A DNA stretch of 64,000 nt from Nostoc sp. FACHB-892 (GCF_014698795.1 NZ_JACJTR010000002.1:391118-455117); one strand, 5' to 3'; shown: positions 17,708-27,962, numbered from the stretch's first letter. A program made the numbers and translations. The notes: a model not told the origin generated them from the letters alone.

Positions 17708-18256
17708 ATGGCGACAACAAGACTCAAAAGCTTATATCAAGAGACAATCGTCCCCAAACTGATCAATCAGTTTCAATATACCAACGTTCATCAAGTACCG
17801 AAGTTGGTAAAGGTTACTATTAACCGGGGTTTGGGTGAAGCAGCTCAAAATGCGAAGTCGCTAGAAGCATCCATAAACGAAATTGCGCTGGTAACAGGTC
17901 AAAAGCCAGTGGTGACACGGGCAAAAAAGGCGATCGCTGGCTTTAAAATTCGTCAAGGGATGCCTGTGGGAATCATGGTTACCCTCAGAGCCGAACGAAT
18001 GTATGCCTTTTTTGACCGACTGGTTAGCCTATCACTGCCCAGAATTCGAGATTTCCGTGGCGTTAGCCCTAAAAGCTTTGACGGACGGGGTAACTATACT
18101 CTGGGTGTGAGAGAACAGCTAATTTTCCCAGAAGTCGAATATGACAGCGTTGATCAAGTACGTGGTATGGATATTTCCATCATCACCACAGCAACAAACG
18201 ACGAAGAGGGCCGCGCCTTACTTAAAGAATTAGGAATGCCCTTTCGCGATCAGTAA
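17708..18256 (+). CDS. rplE: 50S ribosomal protein uL5
   Basis: 182 residues, part of the 5S RNP in the central protuberance, contacting P-site t[23 protein letters not shown] start and [20 protein letters not shown] signature present. rpsN normally follows in other phyla but rpsH follows directly here. Confidence 0.97.
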   Translation: MATTRLKSLYQETIVPKLINQFQYTNVHQVPKLVKVTINRGLGEAAQNAKSLEASINEIALVTGQKPVVTRAKKAIAGFKIRQGMPVGIMVTLRAERMYAFFDRLVSLSLPRIRDFRGVSPKSFDGRGNYTLGVREQLIFPEVEYDSVDQVRGMDISIITTATNDEEGRALLKELGMPFRDQ

Positions 18257-18276
18257 GTTCATCTATAGAGGGAACG

Positions 18277-18678
18277 ATGGCGGCTAACGACACAATTGCA
18301 GATATGCTGACGCGCATCCGCAATGCCAACCTGGCGCGGCATCAAACTACACAAGTGCCAGCTACAAAAATGACCCGCAGCATTGCCAAAGTGCTACGGG
18401 AGGAAGGCTTTATTGCTGAAATCGAAGAAGCAGAAGAAGGGGTAAAGCACAACCTAGTGATTTCCCTGAAATACAAAGGTAAGAATCGTCAGCCTCTAAT
18501 CACCGCCTTAAAGCGAGTGAGTAAGCCAGGCTTGCGTGTTTATTCCAACAGAAAAGAATTACCAAGAGTACTAGGCGGCATTGGCATTGCCATTATTTCT
18601 ACATCCAGTGGGATTATGACTGACCGCGAAGCGCGGCGTCAGAACTTGGGTGGCGAAGTGCTTTGCTACGTCTGGTAG
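18277..18678 (+). CDS. rpsH: 30S ribosomal protein uS8
   Basis: 133 residues, central-domain organiser binding 16S helix 21; in E. coli it is the translational repressor of the spc operon. [14 protein letters not shown] start and C-terminal [20 protein letters not shown] signature intact. Confidence 0.97.
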   Translation: MAANDTIADMLTRIRNANLARHQTTQVPATKMTRSIAKVLREEGFIAEIEEAEEGVKHNLVISLKYKGKNRQPLITALKRVSKPGLRVYSNRKELPRVLGGIGIAIISTSSGIMTDREARRQNLGGEVLCYVW

Positions 18679-18764
18679 TCATTGGTCATTAGTCATTTGT
18701 CATTAGTCATTAGTGAAAGACAAAGGACAAAAGGCAAAGGACAAATAACAAAGGACAAAAAGTA
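18679..18764. repeat. GTCATTA/GACAAAG repeat block
   Basis: GTCATTGGTCATTAGTC units then GACAAAGGACAAA units in the rpsH-rplF gap, self-complementary in part. Confidence 0.7.
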
Positions 18765-19313
18765 ATGTCTCGTATTGGTAAACGTCCAATTACTATTCCC
18801 GCCAAAGTTCAAGTGGCGATCAATGGTACGAATATTGTGGTGAAAGGTCCGAAAGGGGAACTTTCTCGCACTCTCACACCTAATGTTTCACTCTCTCAAG
18901 AGGGAGACATATTACAGGTAAATCGTCGGGATGAAACTCGTACTTCAAAGCAACTGCACGGCTTGAGCCGCACTTTAGTTGCCAACATGGTCGAGGGAGT
19001 TTCCCAAGGTTTTCAGCGCCGTTTAGAAATTCAAGGTGTTGGCTACAGGGCACAAGTTCAAGGACGTAACCTAGTTTTAAATATGGGTTACAGCCATCAA
19101 GTGCAAATTGAACCCCCAGATGGAATTCAGTTTGCAGTCGAAGGTACCACTAACGTTATTGTCAGCGGCTACGACAAAGAAATCGTAGGCAACACAGCTG
19201 CAAAAATTCGCGCCGTTCGTCCACCTGAACCTTACAAAGGTAAAGGCATTCGTTATGCCGGTGAAGTGGTAAGACGTAAGGCTGGTAAGACTGGTAAGGG
19301 TGGTAAGAAGTAG
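18765..19313 (+). CDS. rplF: 50S ribosomal protein uL6
   Basis: 182 residues, two related alpha/beta domains near the factor-binding site. [15 protein letters not shown] start, [13 protein letters not shown] and C-terminal [20 protein letters not shown] signature. Only 2 bases separate it from rplR. Confidence 0.97.
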   Translation: MSRIGKRPITIPAKVQVAINGTNIVVKGPKGELSRTLTPNVSLSQEGDILQVNRRDETRTSKQLHGLSRTLVANMVEGVSQGFQRRLEIQGVGYRAQVQGRNLVLNMGYSHQVQIEPPDGIQFAVEGTTNVIVSGYDKEIVGNTAAKIRAVRPPEPYKGKGIRYAGEVVRRKAGKTGKGGKK

Positions 19314-19315
19314 AA

Positions 19316-19678
19316 ATGAAACTTACTCGTAGAGAATCAAAAAACCGTCGTCATCGACGCGTTCGTGGCAAAGTTGTTGGCTCTCCAGAACGTCCGCGTT
19401 TAGCCGTATTTCGTTCTAATGAGCATATTTATGCCCAGGTAATTGATGATAGTCAGCATCAAACCATAGTGGCAGCATCGACTTTAGAACCAGATTTGAA
19501 ATCTAGTTTAGCGTCAGGTGCAAACCGCGACGCATCGGTGCAAGTTGGTAAGTTGATCGCAGTGCGATCGCTAGAGAAAGGCATCACCAAAGTAGTCTTT
19601 GATCGCGGTGGTAACTTATATCATGGCCGTGTCAAAGCATTAGCTGATGCAGCACGCGAAGCTGGTTTAGATTTCTAA
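19316..19678 (+). CDS. rplR: 50S ribosomal protein uL18
   Basis: 120 residues, 5S rRNA-binding protein of the central protuberance. [18 protein letters not shown] core and C-terminal [20 protein letters not shown] are typical. Confidence 0.97.
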   Translation: MKLTRRESKNRRHRRVRGKVVGSPERPRLAVFRSNEHIYAQVIDDSQHQTIVAASTLEPDLKSSLASGANRDASVQVGKLIAVRSLEKGITKVVFDRGGNLYHGRVKALADAAREAGLDF

Positions 19679-19768
19679 AGTCATTGGTCATTAGTCATTG
19701 GTCATTAGTTATTGGACAAATGACAAAGGGCAAATGACATAAAGATCAAATGACATAAAGACAAATGA
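19677..19768. repeat. GTCATTG/GACAAAT repeat block
   Basis: GTCATTGGTCATTAGTCATTGG begins at the rplR stop codon and turns into GACAAAT/GACATAAAGA units; fills the 110-bp rplR-rpsE gap. Confidence 0.7.
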
Positions 19769-19788
19769 CGTTCACCAGAGCATAAATT

Positions 19789-20316
19789 ATGGCAACAGAG
19801 CGTAAAAGTAAAACAAAGCGTGCCAAAAAAGAAGAAACTACTTGGCAAGAGCGGGTTATCCAAATCCGCCGCGTGAGCAAGGTCGTCAAAGGTGGTAAAA
19901 AACTCAGCTTCCGAGCGATCGTTGTTGTCGGTAACGAACGCGGTCAAGTTGGTGTCGGAGTAGGCAAAGCTTCAGATGTAATTGGCGCCGTCAAAAAAGG
20001 CGTAGCCGACGGCAAAAAACACCTCATCGATATCCCAATCACCAAATCCAACTCCATTCCCCATCCCATTGATGGTGTCGGTGGTGGTGCGAAAGTCATG
20101 ATGCGCCCAGCTTCACCTGGTACTGGGGTAATTGCTGGTGGAGCTGTGCGGACTGTGCTGGAATTGGCAGGAGTTCGTAACGTCTTAGCCAAGCAGCTTG
20201 GCTCTAACAATCCGCTCAATAATGCTAGAGCCGCAGTCAATGCCTTATCTACGCTGCGGACTCTTGCTGAAGTCGCGGAAGATCGCGGTATTCCTATTGA
20301 AAGTCTCTACATTTAG
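19789..20316 (+). CDS. rpsE: 30S ribosomal protein uS5
   Basis: 175 residues, decoding-accuracy protein at the mRNA entry channel. dsRBD-like domain [20 protein letters not shown], then [17 protein letters not shown] and the C-terminal domain. rpmD (uL30), which follows in E. coli, is missing, as in other cyanobacteria. Confidence 0.97.
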   Translation: MATERKSKTKRAKKEETTWQERVIQIRRVSKVVKGGKKLSFRAIVVVGNERGQVGVGVGKASDVIGAVKKGVADGKKHLIDIPITKSNSIPHPIDGVGGGAKVMMRPASPGTGVIAGGAVRTVLELAGVRNVLAKQLGSNNPLNNARAAVNALSTLRTLAEVAEDRGIPIESLYI

Positions 20317-20364
20317 TAGAGTCGCAATTGCAGAGGTTTTGTGTAAACAAGAACTAATTACATC

Positions 20365-20808
20365 ATGAGACTCAACGATGTTAAGCCGCAAAAAGGCTCA
20401 AAAAAACGCAAGAAGCGTGTAGCCAGAGGCATTTCTGCTGGTCAAGGCGCCAGTGCTGGTCTAGGTATGCGTGGTCAGAAATCTCGATCTGGTAGCGGGA
20501 CTCGACCAGGTTTTGAAGGTGGTCAGCAGCCATTGTACCGCCGCTTACCTAAGCTGAAGGGCTTTCCGATTGTGAATCAGAAGATTTACACTACGATTAA
20601 TGTAGAGAAGCTAGCCTCCCTTCCCGCTAATACGGAAGTAACTTTGACCTCATTGAAGGCAGCAGGTATCCTTACTGCTGTGAAGGGGCCATTGAAAATT
20701 TTAGGTAATGGGGAATTGAGCACTCCGCTTAAGGTACAAGCGGCAGCTTTCACAGGTACAGCTCGTAGCAAAATTGAGGCAGCTGGTGGTAGTTGTGAAG
20801 TCTTATGA
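20365..20808 (+). CDS. rplO: 50S ribosomal protein uL15
   Basis: 147 residues, late-assembly protein. Gly/Arg-rich N-terminal extension ([20 protein letters not shown]) and globular C-terminal domain with [18 protein letters not shown]. It precedes secY in the standard order. Confidence 0.97.
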   Translation: MRLNDVKPQKGSKKRKKRVARGISAGQGASAGLGMRGQKSRSGSGTRPGFEGGQQPLYRRLPKLKGFPIVNQKIYTTINVEKLASLPANTEVTLTSLKAAGILTAVKGPLKILGNGELSTPLKVQAAAFTGTARSKIEAAGGSCEVL

Positions 20809-20882
20809 GTGAGCCGGAACAGCGCACTTAAATAGAAGCCAACTCGCTGTCAGCGCCTGGTTCACTATAAAGGTAGCACTCT

Positions 20883-22193
20883 ATGATCAGTCGAGATAAA
20901 GCCCCAACGGCTCAAGAAACTTTTATGCAGATGGCACAAGCAGCTGGCCTCAGAGGTAGGCTGCTTGTCACCGTCGGTATTTTAATTTTGGTTCGCCTGG
21001 GCATCTTCTTGCCCGTACCAGGGATTGATAGACCGAGATTTGCCGAAGCCATATCGGGTAGTAATTCTATATTCGGCTTATTGGATATATTTTCCGGGCG
21101 AGGACTTTCCACCTTAGGAGTCTTTGCTTTAGGGATTTTGCCCTTCATTAATGCGTCTATTATCATCCAATTACTGACCGCTGCAATTCCATCTTTAGAA
21201 AATTTACAGAAAAATGAAGGCGAAGCAGGTCGGCGAAAAATATCGCAAATTACCCGCTATGTAACTGTAGGTTGGGCAATTCTTCAAAGTACAGCTTTTT
21301 CGGCATTATTCCTCCAGCAATTTGCCTTAAACCCAGGGCCAATCTTTGTAGCTGAAACTGCGATCGCTCTGACTGCTGGTTCTATGTTCGTAATGTGGGC
21401 ATCAGAACTCATTACAGAACGTGGCATAGGTAATGGAGCATCTTTGTTGATTTTTGTCAATATAGTTGCGTCATTACCAAAAGCTTTGGGTGATACCATC
21501 GACTTGGTACAAGCCGGTGGTCGGGAAACAGTAGGTCGTGTGATCGTGTTGATCTTAGTTTTCCTAGCAACAATTGTTGGTATCGTGATTGTGCAAGAAG
21601 GAATGCGCCGCATCCCAATTATTTCGGCTCGTCGCCAAGTAGGTCGGCGAGTGTTGGCAGAGCAGCGTAGCTATCTGCCTCTGCGGCTAAATCAAGGCGG
21701 CGTAATGCCAATTATTTTTGCTGCTGCCATCCTCAGTTTGCCACTGCTGATCGCCAATTTTACTAAAAATGCCGATTTAGCCAATATAGTTAACACTTAT
21801 TTGAGTCCAGGCGGTTCTAGTTCCTGGGTCTATGCCCTGGTGTACATGATTTCCATTGTTTTCTTCAGCTACTTTTATTCTTCGTTGATTCTCAACCCAG
21901 TAGATGTGGCGCAAAACTTGAAGAAAATGGGTTCTAGTATTCCTGGTATTCGTCCCGGCAAGGCAACTAGCGAATATATCGAACGCGTATCCAACCGACT
22001 TACTTTTTTGGGTGCGATCTTTTTGGGCTTGGTTGCTATTATCCCCACTGCCGTGGAAAGCGCTTTGAATGTGAAAACTTTCCAGGGAATAGGTGCTACC
22101 TCTTTGTTAATTTTAGTTGGTGTGGCAATTGAGACAGCTAAACAAGTCCAAACTTATGTCATCTCTCAGCGCTATGAAGGAATGGTGAAATAA
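20883..22193 (+). CDS. secY: Protein translocase channel subunit SecY
   Basis: 436 residues with ten membrane helices. Central channel of the Sec translocon in plasma and thylakoid membranes. Signature segments [20 protein letters not shown] (helix 2) and the cytosolic loop [15 protein letters not shown] are intact. secG lies elsewhere in this window (35506); secE is not here. Confidence 0.97.
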   Translation: MISRDKAPTAQETFMQMAQAAGLRGRLLVTVGILILVRLGIFLPVPGIDRPRFAEAISGSNSIFGLLDIFSGRGLSTLGVFALGILPFINASIIIQLLTAAIPSLENLQKNEGEAGRRKISQITRYVTVGWAILQSTAFSALFLQQFALNPGPIFVAETAIALTAGSMFVMWASELITERGIGNGASLLIFVNIVASLPKALGDTIDLVQAGGRETVGRVIVLILVFLATIVGIVIVQEGMRRIPIISARRQVGRRVLAEQRSYLPLRLNQGGVMPIIFAAAILSLPLLIANFTKNADLANIVNTYLSPGGSSSWVYALVYMISIVFFSYFYSSLILNPVDVAQNLKKMGSSIPGIRPGKATSEYIERVSNRLTFLGAIFLGLVAIIPTAVESALNVKTFQGIGATSLLILVGVAIETAKQVQTYVISQRYEGMVK

Positions 22194-22195
22194 TA

Positions 22196-22750
22196 GTGAC
22201 GCGATTAATCTTCTTGGGGCCGCCTGGAGCTGGTAAAGGAACACAAGCTCAAACTTTGGCTGGACACTTAAATATTCCCCATATTTCTACTGGTGAAATA
22301 TTAAGACAAGCCATGAAAGAGCAAACTCATTTGGGAATCAAGGCTCAAAACTATGTAAATAGCGGCGAGTTAGTCCCCGACCAGCTAGTGCAGGATTTGG
22401 TACAGGAGCGCCTCAAACAACCAGATGCAGAAAATGGTTGGATTCTTGATGGTTTTCCCCGCAAAGTGACGCAAGCGGCTTTTCTAGAAGAATTGCTGGA
22501 AAGAATACATCAGAGTGGTGAAAGGGTAGTCAATTTAGATGCACCAGATGATGTTGTGGTAGAACGTTTGCTAACTAGAGGGCGAAAAGATGATACCGAA
22601 GAGGTGATCCGTCGTCGTTTAGAAGTGTACCGCGCTGAAACTGAACCTTTAATTGATTATTATCGCGATCGCCAAAAACTTTTAACGGTAAATGGCAATC
22701 AGTCCCAAGAAGATGTCACTAGTGAACTGCAACAGGTCATAACTTCCTAA
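22196..22750 (+). CDS. adk: Adenylate kinase, short form
   Basis: 184 residues from a GTG start 2 bases after secY. Catalyses AMP + ATP to 2 ADP. P-loop GPPGAGKGT (8-16), AMP-binding [10 protein letters not shown] and [14 protein letters not shown] segments. The LID is short ([18 protein letters not shown]) without zinc Cys residues, as in other short-form enzymes. The secY-adk pairing is widespread. Confidence 0.96.
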   Translation: MTRLIFLGPPGAGKGTQAQTLAGHLNIPHISTGEILRQAMKEQTHLGIKAQNYVNSGELVPDQLVQDLVQERLKQPDAENGWILDGFPRKVTQAAFLEELLERIHQSGERVVNLDAPDDVVVERLLTRGRKDDTEEVIRRRLEVYRAETEPLIDYYRDRQKLLTVNGNQSQEDVTSELQQVITS

Positions 22751-22751
22751 C

Positions 22752-22805
22752 TTGAGAAGAGGGAGTAGAGCATTCAGCACTCAATACTCCCCACTCCCCC
22801 TACCA
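22752..22805. repeat. GGGAGTA/ACTCCCC repeat
   Basis: GAGGGAGTAGAG faces CTCCCCACTCCCCC with a CAGCACTC spacer, a short self-complementary STRR block between adk and infA. Confidence 0.55.
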
Positions 22806-22928
22806 AGAAAAAGATGAATTTTAGCTAAGATATATTAATAAACTGTTGATATATTTCTTAAAGTGTGTTCTCTTGCAGATGAAGCGCTGCAACTGAACAC
22901 GAAATTGTTGAGTTGAGGAAAAAACAAA

Positions 22929-23153
22929 TTGTCTAAGCAAGATTTGATTGAAATGGAAGGCACGGTTACAGAGTCCCTGCCCAATGCAATGTTTCGCGTT
23001 GACTTGGACAATGGATTTAACGTGCTAGCTCACATTTCCGGCAAAATTCGCCGAAATTATATCAAGATTTTGCCCGGCGATCGCGTCAAGGTGGAGTTAA
23101 CTCCTTACGACTTGACCAAAGGCAGAATTACCTATCGACTACGAAAGAAGTAA
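22929..23153 (+). CDS. infA: Translation initiation factor IF-1
   Basis: 74 residues, OB fold that binds the 30S A site during initiation. The only start that gives the conserved [13 protein letters not shown] terminus is TTG at 22929, preceded by GAGG (about 22915). A rare start codon on an initiation factor could tie its synthesis to initiation stringency, as AUU does for infC in enterobacteria; this is inference. Core [23 protein letters not shown] is normal. Confidence 0.95.
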
Positions 23154-23212
23154 CTATATGTAGAAAATTTTACCATAAAACCATTCTTTTGACTGTTTAC
23201 TAGTTAATTAGC

Positions 23213-23241
23213 TGGATTAATTTCCCTAGAAATGCTATAAT
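23213..23241 (+). promoter_or_regulatory. Candidate extended -10 promoter before rpmJ
   Basis: TGCTATAAT at 23233-23241 matches the extended -10 consensus TGnTATAAT. A weak TGGATT lies 17 bp upstream. It sits in the 117-bp gap between infA and rpmJ and would allow separate transcription of rpmJ-rpsM-rpsK-rpoA. Confidence 0.45.
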
Positions 23242-23270
23242 TTAATATTTGGAGTCAAAAAATAAAAGGC

Positions 23271-23384
23271 ATGAAAGTTAGAGCCTCAGTCAAGAAAATC
23301 TGTGAAAAGTGTAACGTGATCAAACGTCGTGGTCGTGTCATGGTGATCTGTGTGAACCCCAAGCACAAGCAACGTCAAGGATAA
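23271..23384 (+). CDS. rpmJ: 50S ribosomal protein bL36
   Basis: 37 residues, [20 protein letters not shown] onward. The zinc ligands are intact (C11, C14, C27, H32), so this is the C+ form. Located between infA and rpsM as in most bacteria. Confidence 0.97.
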   Translation: MKVRASVKKICEKCNVIKRRGRVMVICVNPKHKQRQG

Positions 23385-23504
23385 CGCTCTTAACAACAGA
23401 GTGAGTTATAACACCCATATCATCAATTAAAACGAAAAGACGCGATTAATCACGTTTTTCTAACTAACCAACAGTAATTGCGAAAACAATAGGGAGAGTT
23501 CATT

Positions 23505-23885
23505 GTGGCACGTATTGCCGGAGTAGACCTTCCACGCGATAAGCGCGTTGAGATCGGTCTGACTTACATTTATGGAATTGGTTTATCACGCGCTCAAGAA
23601 ATTATAGCGACTACTGGTGTGAACCCAGACACCCGCGTTAAAGACTTAAGTGATGCCGATGTAACAACCCTACGAGGGGAAATAGAAAGCAACTATCAAG
23701 TTGAAGGCGACTTGCGGCGCTTGGAGTCTTTGAACATCAAGCGCTTAGTTGACATTGGTACCTACAGAGGACGTCGTCATCGCATGGGACTACCAGTCAG
23801 AGGACAAAGAACTCGTACCAATGCCAGAACCCGTCGAGGCAGAAGGCAGACAGTGGCTGGGAAGAAAAAAGCTCCAGGGAAATAA
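23505..23885 (+). CDS. rpsM: 30S ribosomal protein uS13
   Basis: 126 residues from a GTG start preceded by AGGGAG. Head protein making bridges B1a/B1b and contacting P-site t[23 protein letters not shown] start, [20 protein letters not shown] signature and a Lys-rich tail. Confidence 0.97.
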   Translation: MARIAGVDLPRDKRVEIGLTYIYGIGLSRAQEIIATTGVNPDTRVKDLSDADVTTLRGEIESNYQVEGDLRRLESLNIKRLVDIGTYRGRRHRMGLPVRGQRTRTNARTRRGRRQTVAGKKKAPGK

Positions 23886-23939
23886 ATTTGCAACGCTTGC
23901 TAATCTGAGCAAGTTTTACCTTAAATCAACTAAACAAGT

Positions 23940-24335
23940 ATGGCGAGACAACCAACTAAAAAATCCGGGAGCAAGAAGCAGAAACGGAATGTACCCAGTG
24001 GGATGGCCTACATCCAGTCTACTTTCAACAATAGCATTGTCACTATTACCGATCAAAATGGAGATGTGATCTCCTGGGCTAGTGCTGGTTCTAGCGGTTT
24101 TAAGGGAGCAAAAAAGGGAACTCCCTTTGCAGCGCAAACTGCTGCTGAAAGTGCAGCCCGTAGAGCCATTGATCAAGGAATGCGCCAAATTGAGGTAATG
24201 GTTAGTGGGCCAGGAGCAGGTAGAGAAACCGCTATCCGGGCACTTCAAGGAGCAGGGCTGGAAATTACACTGATCCGGGATATTACCCCGATTCCTCACA
24301 ATGGTTGCCGTCCACCCAAGCGCCGTCGAGTTTAA
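23940..24335 (+). CDS. rpsK: 30S ribosomal protein uS11
   Basis: 131 residues, platform protein at the E-site mRNA exit. [20 protein letters not shown] and C-terminal [20 protein letters not shown] are typical. rpsD (uS4), which follows in E. coli, is absent here. Confidence 0.97.
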
Positions 24336-24499
24336 ACACCAAGGCTTGGACATTGAGGACGAAAAGCTACAATCAAAATAAGTGAAATTGCTTAAAATGA
24401 TTGATTGGGCTTCTAACGTGGAAATTGTCATTTTGTGAAAGCTTGGGCGACCAAAAGTGCGTCAGATTTCCCATAGAGAAAGCTGTTAAACTTGAAGAA

Positions 24500-24591
24500 C
24501 CCAAAATATTATTAGCGCCTGCAAGCTCAATGGGGTGTCAAACTATACCGTATTTATATGCTAATAGTTTGATATACCTGTAATCTACAGG
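24500..24591 (+). promoter_or_regulatory. Hairpins in the rpsK-rpoA leader
   Basis: The 325-bp gap before rpoA has no gene. It contains two perfect inverted repeats, TCAAACTAT (24538-24546)/ATAGTTTGA (24564-24572) and CCTGTA (24577-24582)/TACAGG (24586-24591, loop ATC). These could be mRNA structures that separate rpoA expression from the ribosomal genes; a promoter in this gap is also possible. Confidence 0.4.
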
Positions 24592-24660
24592 ACATAAATT
24601 CAATTCGGGAGGCAATTGATTTGTCTGCTAGCAGCACCTTAGAAAAAGGGAGGCTCATCC

Positions 24661-25608
24661 GTGGCGCAGTTTCAGATTGAATGTGTAGAGTCGAATACTG
24701 AAGAAAGTCGAAACCATTACAGTAAATTTGTTCTGGAACCTTTAGAACGCGGTCAAGGAACAACAGTTGGCAACGCACTACGACGAGTTTTACTGTCTAA
24801 CCTAGAAGGTACAGCAGTTACAGCAGTGCGGATTGCAGGCGTTTCACACGAGTTTGCTACAGTTCCGGGCGTGCGGGAAGATGTGTTGGAAATCCTCATG
24901 AGAATGAAGGAAGTTATCCTAAAAAACTATTCTTCGCAGCCCCAAATTGGTAGATTACTCGTTAGCGGGCCAGCAACAATCACTGCGGCGCATTTTGATT
25001 TGCCTAGTGAAGTAGAAGTTATCGATCCGACCCAGTATGTAGCCACCATCGCTGAGGGTGGAAAGCTGGAAATGGAATTTCGGATCGAGAAAGGCAAAGG
25101 CTATCGCACTGTAGAGCGAGGACGTGAGGAAGCCACATCGTTGGACTTTCTGCAAATCGACTCAATCTTTATGCCAGTGCGAAAAGTAAACTACAGTGTT
25201 GAAGAATCTCGTGGGGAAGGCTTGATTCCAAAAGACCGACTACTGTTGGAAGTTTGGACAAATGGCAGTATTTCCCCACAAGAAGCACTATCTTCGGCCG
25301 CTGGGATCTTGGTAGATTTATTCAACCCCTTGAAAGACATCTCCCTAGAACCAACAGACACAGGTTCAGAGATTCCAGACGACCCAACTGCCCAGATACC
25401 CATCGAAGAGCTGCAACTTTCTGTGCGGGCATACAATTGTCTCAAACGGGCACAAGTTAACTCTGTGGCAGATTTATTGGATTATACCCAAGAAGACCTC
25501 TTGGAAATTAAGAACTTTGGTCAGAAGTCAGCAGAAGAGGTCGTGGAAGCTTTGCAGCGCCGCTTGGGCATCACCCTGCCAATGGAAAGAGGCTCTAAAC
25601 ATCCTTAA
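24661..25608 (+). CDS. rpoA: RNA polymerase subunit alpha
   Basis: 315 residues from a GTG start with GGGAGG just upstream. The alpha-NTD (dimerisation, about 1-225; LEPLERGQGTTVGNALRRVL signature) is joined by a short acidic linker to the alpha-CTD (about 245-305; LSVRAYNCLKRAQVNSVADL, with the 265-type Arg) that binds UP elements and activators. Normal length. Confidence 0.97.
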   Translation: MAQFQIECVESNTEESRNHYSKFVLEPLERGQGTTVGNALRRVLLSNLEGTAVTAVRIAGVSHEFATVPGVREDVLEILMRMKEVILKNYSSQPQIGRLLVSGPATITAAHFDLPSEVEVIDPTQYVATIAEGGKLEMEFRIEKGKGYRTVERGREEATSLDFLQIDSIFMPVRKVNYSVEESRGEGLIPKDRLLLEVWTNGSISPQEALSSAAGILVDLFNPLKDISLEPTDTGSEIPDDPTAQIPIEELQLSVRAYNCLKRAQVNSVADLLDYTQEDLLEIKNFGQKSAEEVVEALQRRLGITLPMERGSKHP

Positions 25609-25640
25609 GAAGAACCGTTCATAACTCATAGTGCATAATT

Positions 25641-25991
25641 ATGCGTCACCGTTGTCGCGTCAAAAAACTCAGTAAACCAGCCGATCAACGCCGTGCTTTA
25701 CTGCGATCGCTCGCCACCGAGTTGATCCGTCATGGTAAGATCACCACCACTTTAATTAGAGCGAAAGTTCTACGAAGTGAAGTGGAAAAAATGATTACTC
25801 TAGCTAAAAATGGCTCCTTGGCAGCACGCCGGGAAGCTCTTGGCTATATCTTCGATAAACAACTGGTTCACGCTCTATTTGAGCAAGCTCCAACTCGATA
25901 TGGCGATCGCCAGGGCGGTTATACCCGCATCCTGCATACCGTACCGCGTCGGGGCGATAATGCAAAAATGGCAATAATTGAATTGGTTTAA
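25641..25991 (+). CDS. rplQ: 50S ribosomal protein bL17
   Basis: 116 residues. [20 protein letters not shown] start and C-terminal [21 protein letters not shown]. Located near the tunnel exit; follows rpoA as in most bacteria. Confidence 0.97.
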   Translation: MRHRCRVKKLSKPADQRRALLRSLATELIRHGKITTTLIRAKVLRSEVEKMITLAKNGSLAARREALGYIFDKQLVHALFEQAPTRYGDRQGGYTRILHTVPRRGDNAKMAIIELV

Positions 25992-26085
25992 TTCATTAGT
26001 CATTGGTCATTGCTCATTAGTCATTGGTCATTAGTGAATAACAAAGGACAAGTGACAAAGGACAAATGACAAAAGGCAAAGGACA
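25992..26085. repeat. GTCATTG/GACAAAG repeat block
   Basis: (GTCATTGGTCATTAG)n followed by (GACAAAG/GACAAAT)n in the rplQ-truA gap, self-complementary across the centre. Confidence 0.7.
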
Positions 26086-26093
26086 AAATCTGT

Positions 26094-26942
26094 ATGTTAG
26101 AAAGCCACCAGCCTACACAAACTCATCGAGTAGCCTTGGTAATCCAATACCTGGGCACTCATTTTCATGGCTGGCAACGGCAAAAAAAACAACGGACTGT
26201 CCAAGAAGAGATAGAAATAGCGATCGCTACTATTCTTGGCTACCATGTGACACTACATGGGGCTGGGCGAACCGATTCTGGAGTTCATGCTGCTGCTCAA
26301 GTAGCCCATTTTGAAGCAACAGGTTTAATTCCGCCTCACAAGTGGGCAACAATCCTAAATAGCTATCTGCCGCCAGATATATTAATCAGGGCTTCAGCTA
26401 GTGTAGATAACCGTTGGCACGCTCGCTTTAGTGCAGCTTATCGACGGTATCGTTACACAATATATACTGAAGATCGGCTTAACTTGTTTGTAAGAGCCTT
26501 TAGTTGGCATTATTATTATGCACCCCTGGATGAATCTTTAATTCAAGCTGCCTTGAAACCTCTTTTGGGAAAACATCACTTAGCTGCTTTTCACCGTGCA
26601 GGCTCAAAGCGATCGCATTCCTGGGTAGAGGTGCAAGCAGCAGAGTGTCGTCGCAGTGGGCCATTTATCCATATTGAAATACAGGCAGATGGATTTTTGT
26701 ATGGCATGGTCCGGCTGTTGGTAGGGATGCTGGTACAAGTAGGTTCTGAACAACGAACACTTTCTAGCTTCACCGAACTCTGGAAAGAACAACGTCGGGA
26801 AGAAGTGAAACACGCCGCACCGCCTCAAGGCCTGTGCTTGTTGCGAGTCGGCTATCCAGATTTTCCCTTTCCAAAAGAGATTTGGTACGACACCTTGCCA
26901 AAATTCGTCACTAGTCAAGAGTCATTAGTCATTGGTTCTTAG
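26094..26942 (+). CDS. truA: tRNA pseudouridine synthase A
   Basis: 282 residues. Modifies U38-U40 of tRNA anticodon arms. The catalytic Asp lies in GAGRTDSGVHA (about residues 56-66), with TruA signatures QYLGTHFHGWQRQ, RWHARFSA and FLYGMVRLLVGMLVQVG. It starts at ATG 26094 right after the repeat block. Its position between rplQ and rplM is shared with many bacteria. Confidence 0.96.
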   Translation: MLESHQPTQTHRVALVIQYLGTHFHGWQRQKKQRTVQEEIEIAIATILGYHVTLHGAGRTDSGVHAAAQVAHFEATGLIPPHKWATILNSYLPPDILIRASASVDNRWHARFSAAYRRYRYTIYTEDRLNLFVRAFSWHYYYAPLDESLIQAALKPLLGKHHLAAFHRAGSKRSHSWVEVQAAECRRSGPFIHIEIQADGFLYGMVRLLVGMLVQVGSEQRTLSSFTELWKEQRREEVKHAAPPQGLCLLRVGYPDFPFPKEIWYDTLPKFVTSQESLVIGS

Positions 26943-27007
26943 TAACGACAAATGACAAAAGACAAATGACTGATGACAAATAACAAATGACAAAGGACAA
27001 ATGACAA
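26943..27007. repeat. GACAAAT heptamer array
   Basis: About eight GACAAAT-type heptamers in tandem between truA and rplM; the complementary GTCATTAGTCATTGG lies at the 3' end of truA (26921-26935) and forms its last codons. Confidence 0.75.
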
Positions 27008-27469
27008 ATGACAACAGTTAAAACATACCTTCCTTCTCAAGCAACCCTTGAGCGTGAGTGGTACATAGTAGATGCCACCGATAAACGTCTCGGTCGCCTC
27101 GCCAGTGAAATCGCTCAGGTATTGAGAGGCAAAAAGAAACCTGAATATACACCCCATTTAGATACAGGTGATTTCGTAATCGTCATCAATGCCGAAAAAG
27201 TAGCAGTTACAGGCAAAAAGCGCACTCAAAAGCTTTACCGCCGCCATTCTGGTCGCCCTGGTGGGATGAAAACCGAAACTTTCGCTAAACTGCAAGACCG
27301 TATACCAGAGCGAATTTTAGAACAGGCTGTTAAAGGTATGCTACCTAAAAATAGCCTTGGCAAGCAGTTGTTCACTAAGCTGAAAGTTTACGCTGGGCCT
27401 ACACATCCCCACGATGCTCAAAAACCTAAAGAACTAAAAGTTAGTACAATTCCTGGAGAAGAAAATTAA
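27008..27469 (+). CDS. rplM: 50S ribosomal protein uL13
   Basis: 153 residues, early assembly protein of the large subunit. [20 protein letters not shown] start and the signature [20 protein letters not shown]. Its TAA overlaps the rpsI ATG by one base, coupling uL13 and uS9 translation. Confidence 0.97.
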   Translation: MTTVKTYLPSQATLEREWYIVDATDKRLGRLASEIAQVLRGKKKPEYTPHLDTGDFVIVINAEKVAVTGKKRTQKLYRRHSGRPGGMKTETFAKLQDRIPERILEQAVKGMLPKNSLGKQLFTKLKVYAGPTHPHDAQKPKELKVSTIPGEEN

Positions 27470-27885
27470 TGGTAGTAGCAGATGCTAATAGCGGTCGCGC
27501 CGTATACTGGGGTACTGGCCGTCGTAAGAATGCAGTAGCACGGGTACGCTTGGTTCCAGGCACCGGTCAACTGATTGTGAACGGTAAAGATGGAACCTTG
27601 TATTTCCAATTTAACCCCAACTATCTGGGAGTCATCAAAGCACCCCTAGAAACTCTGGGATTAGAAAACGAATATGACATTTTGGTAAAAGCAGAAGGCG
27701 GCGGCTTGACTGGACAGGCTGATTCTGTCCGTTTGGGTGTTGCTCGTGCTTTGTGTCAACTAGACCCAGACAACCGCCCACCTTTAAAAACCGAAGGTTA
27801 TTTGACTCGCGATCCCAGAGCAAAAGAGCGGAAGAAATATGGTTTACATAAAGCTCGGAAAGCGCCTCAGTACTCTAAGCGTTAG
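27469..27885 (+). CDS. rpsI: 30S ribosomal protein uS9
   Basis: 138 residues. [20 protein letters not shown] start and the C-terminal [11 protein letters not shown] tail whose last Arg reaches the P-site tRNA anticodon. Coupled to rplM. Confidence 0.97.
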   Translation: MVVADANSGRAVYWGTGRRKNAVARVRLVPGTGQLIVNGKDGTLYFQFNPNYLGVIKAPLETLGLENEYDILVKAEGGGLTGQADSVRLGVARALCQLDPDNRPPLKTEGYLTRDPRAKERKKYGLHKARKAPQYSKR

Positions 27886-27962
27886 GGCATTGCGCATGGG
27901 GCATTGGGTATTGGTTTCTCCCACTTCCTCATCTCCCCCTACTCCCTACTCCCTAGCTCCAA
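27886..27962. repeat. GGGCATT / ACTCCCT repeat
   Basis: Low-complexity GGGGCATTGGGTATTGG followed by CCCCCTACTCCCTACTCCCTAG in the 125-bp gap between rpsI and rpmE. Confidence 0.55.

Noticed and set aside
24401..24583. 60-codon frame before rpoA
   Set aside because: Overlaps hairpins, weak codon pattern, no similarity recognised.
26066..26314. 82-codon frame overlapping the start of truA
   Set aside because: Out-of-frame shadow of truA beginning in heptamer repeats.
12141..27007. Regularly spaced heptamers considered as a CRISPR array
   Set aside because: Unit is 7 bp without unique spacers and no cas genes are nearby.
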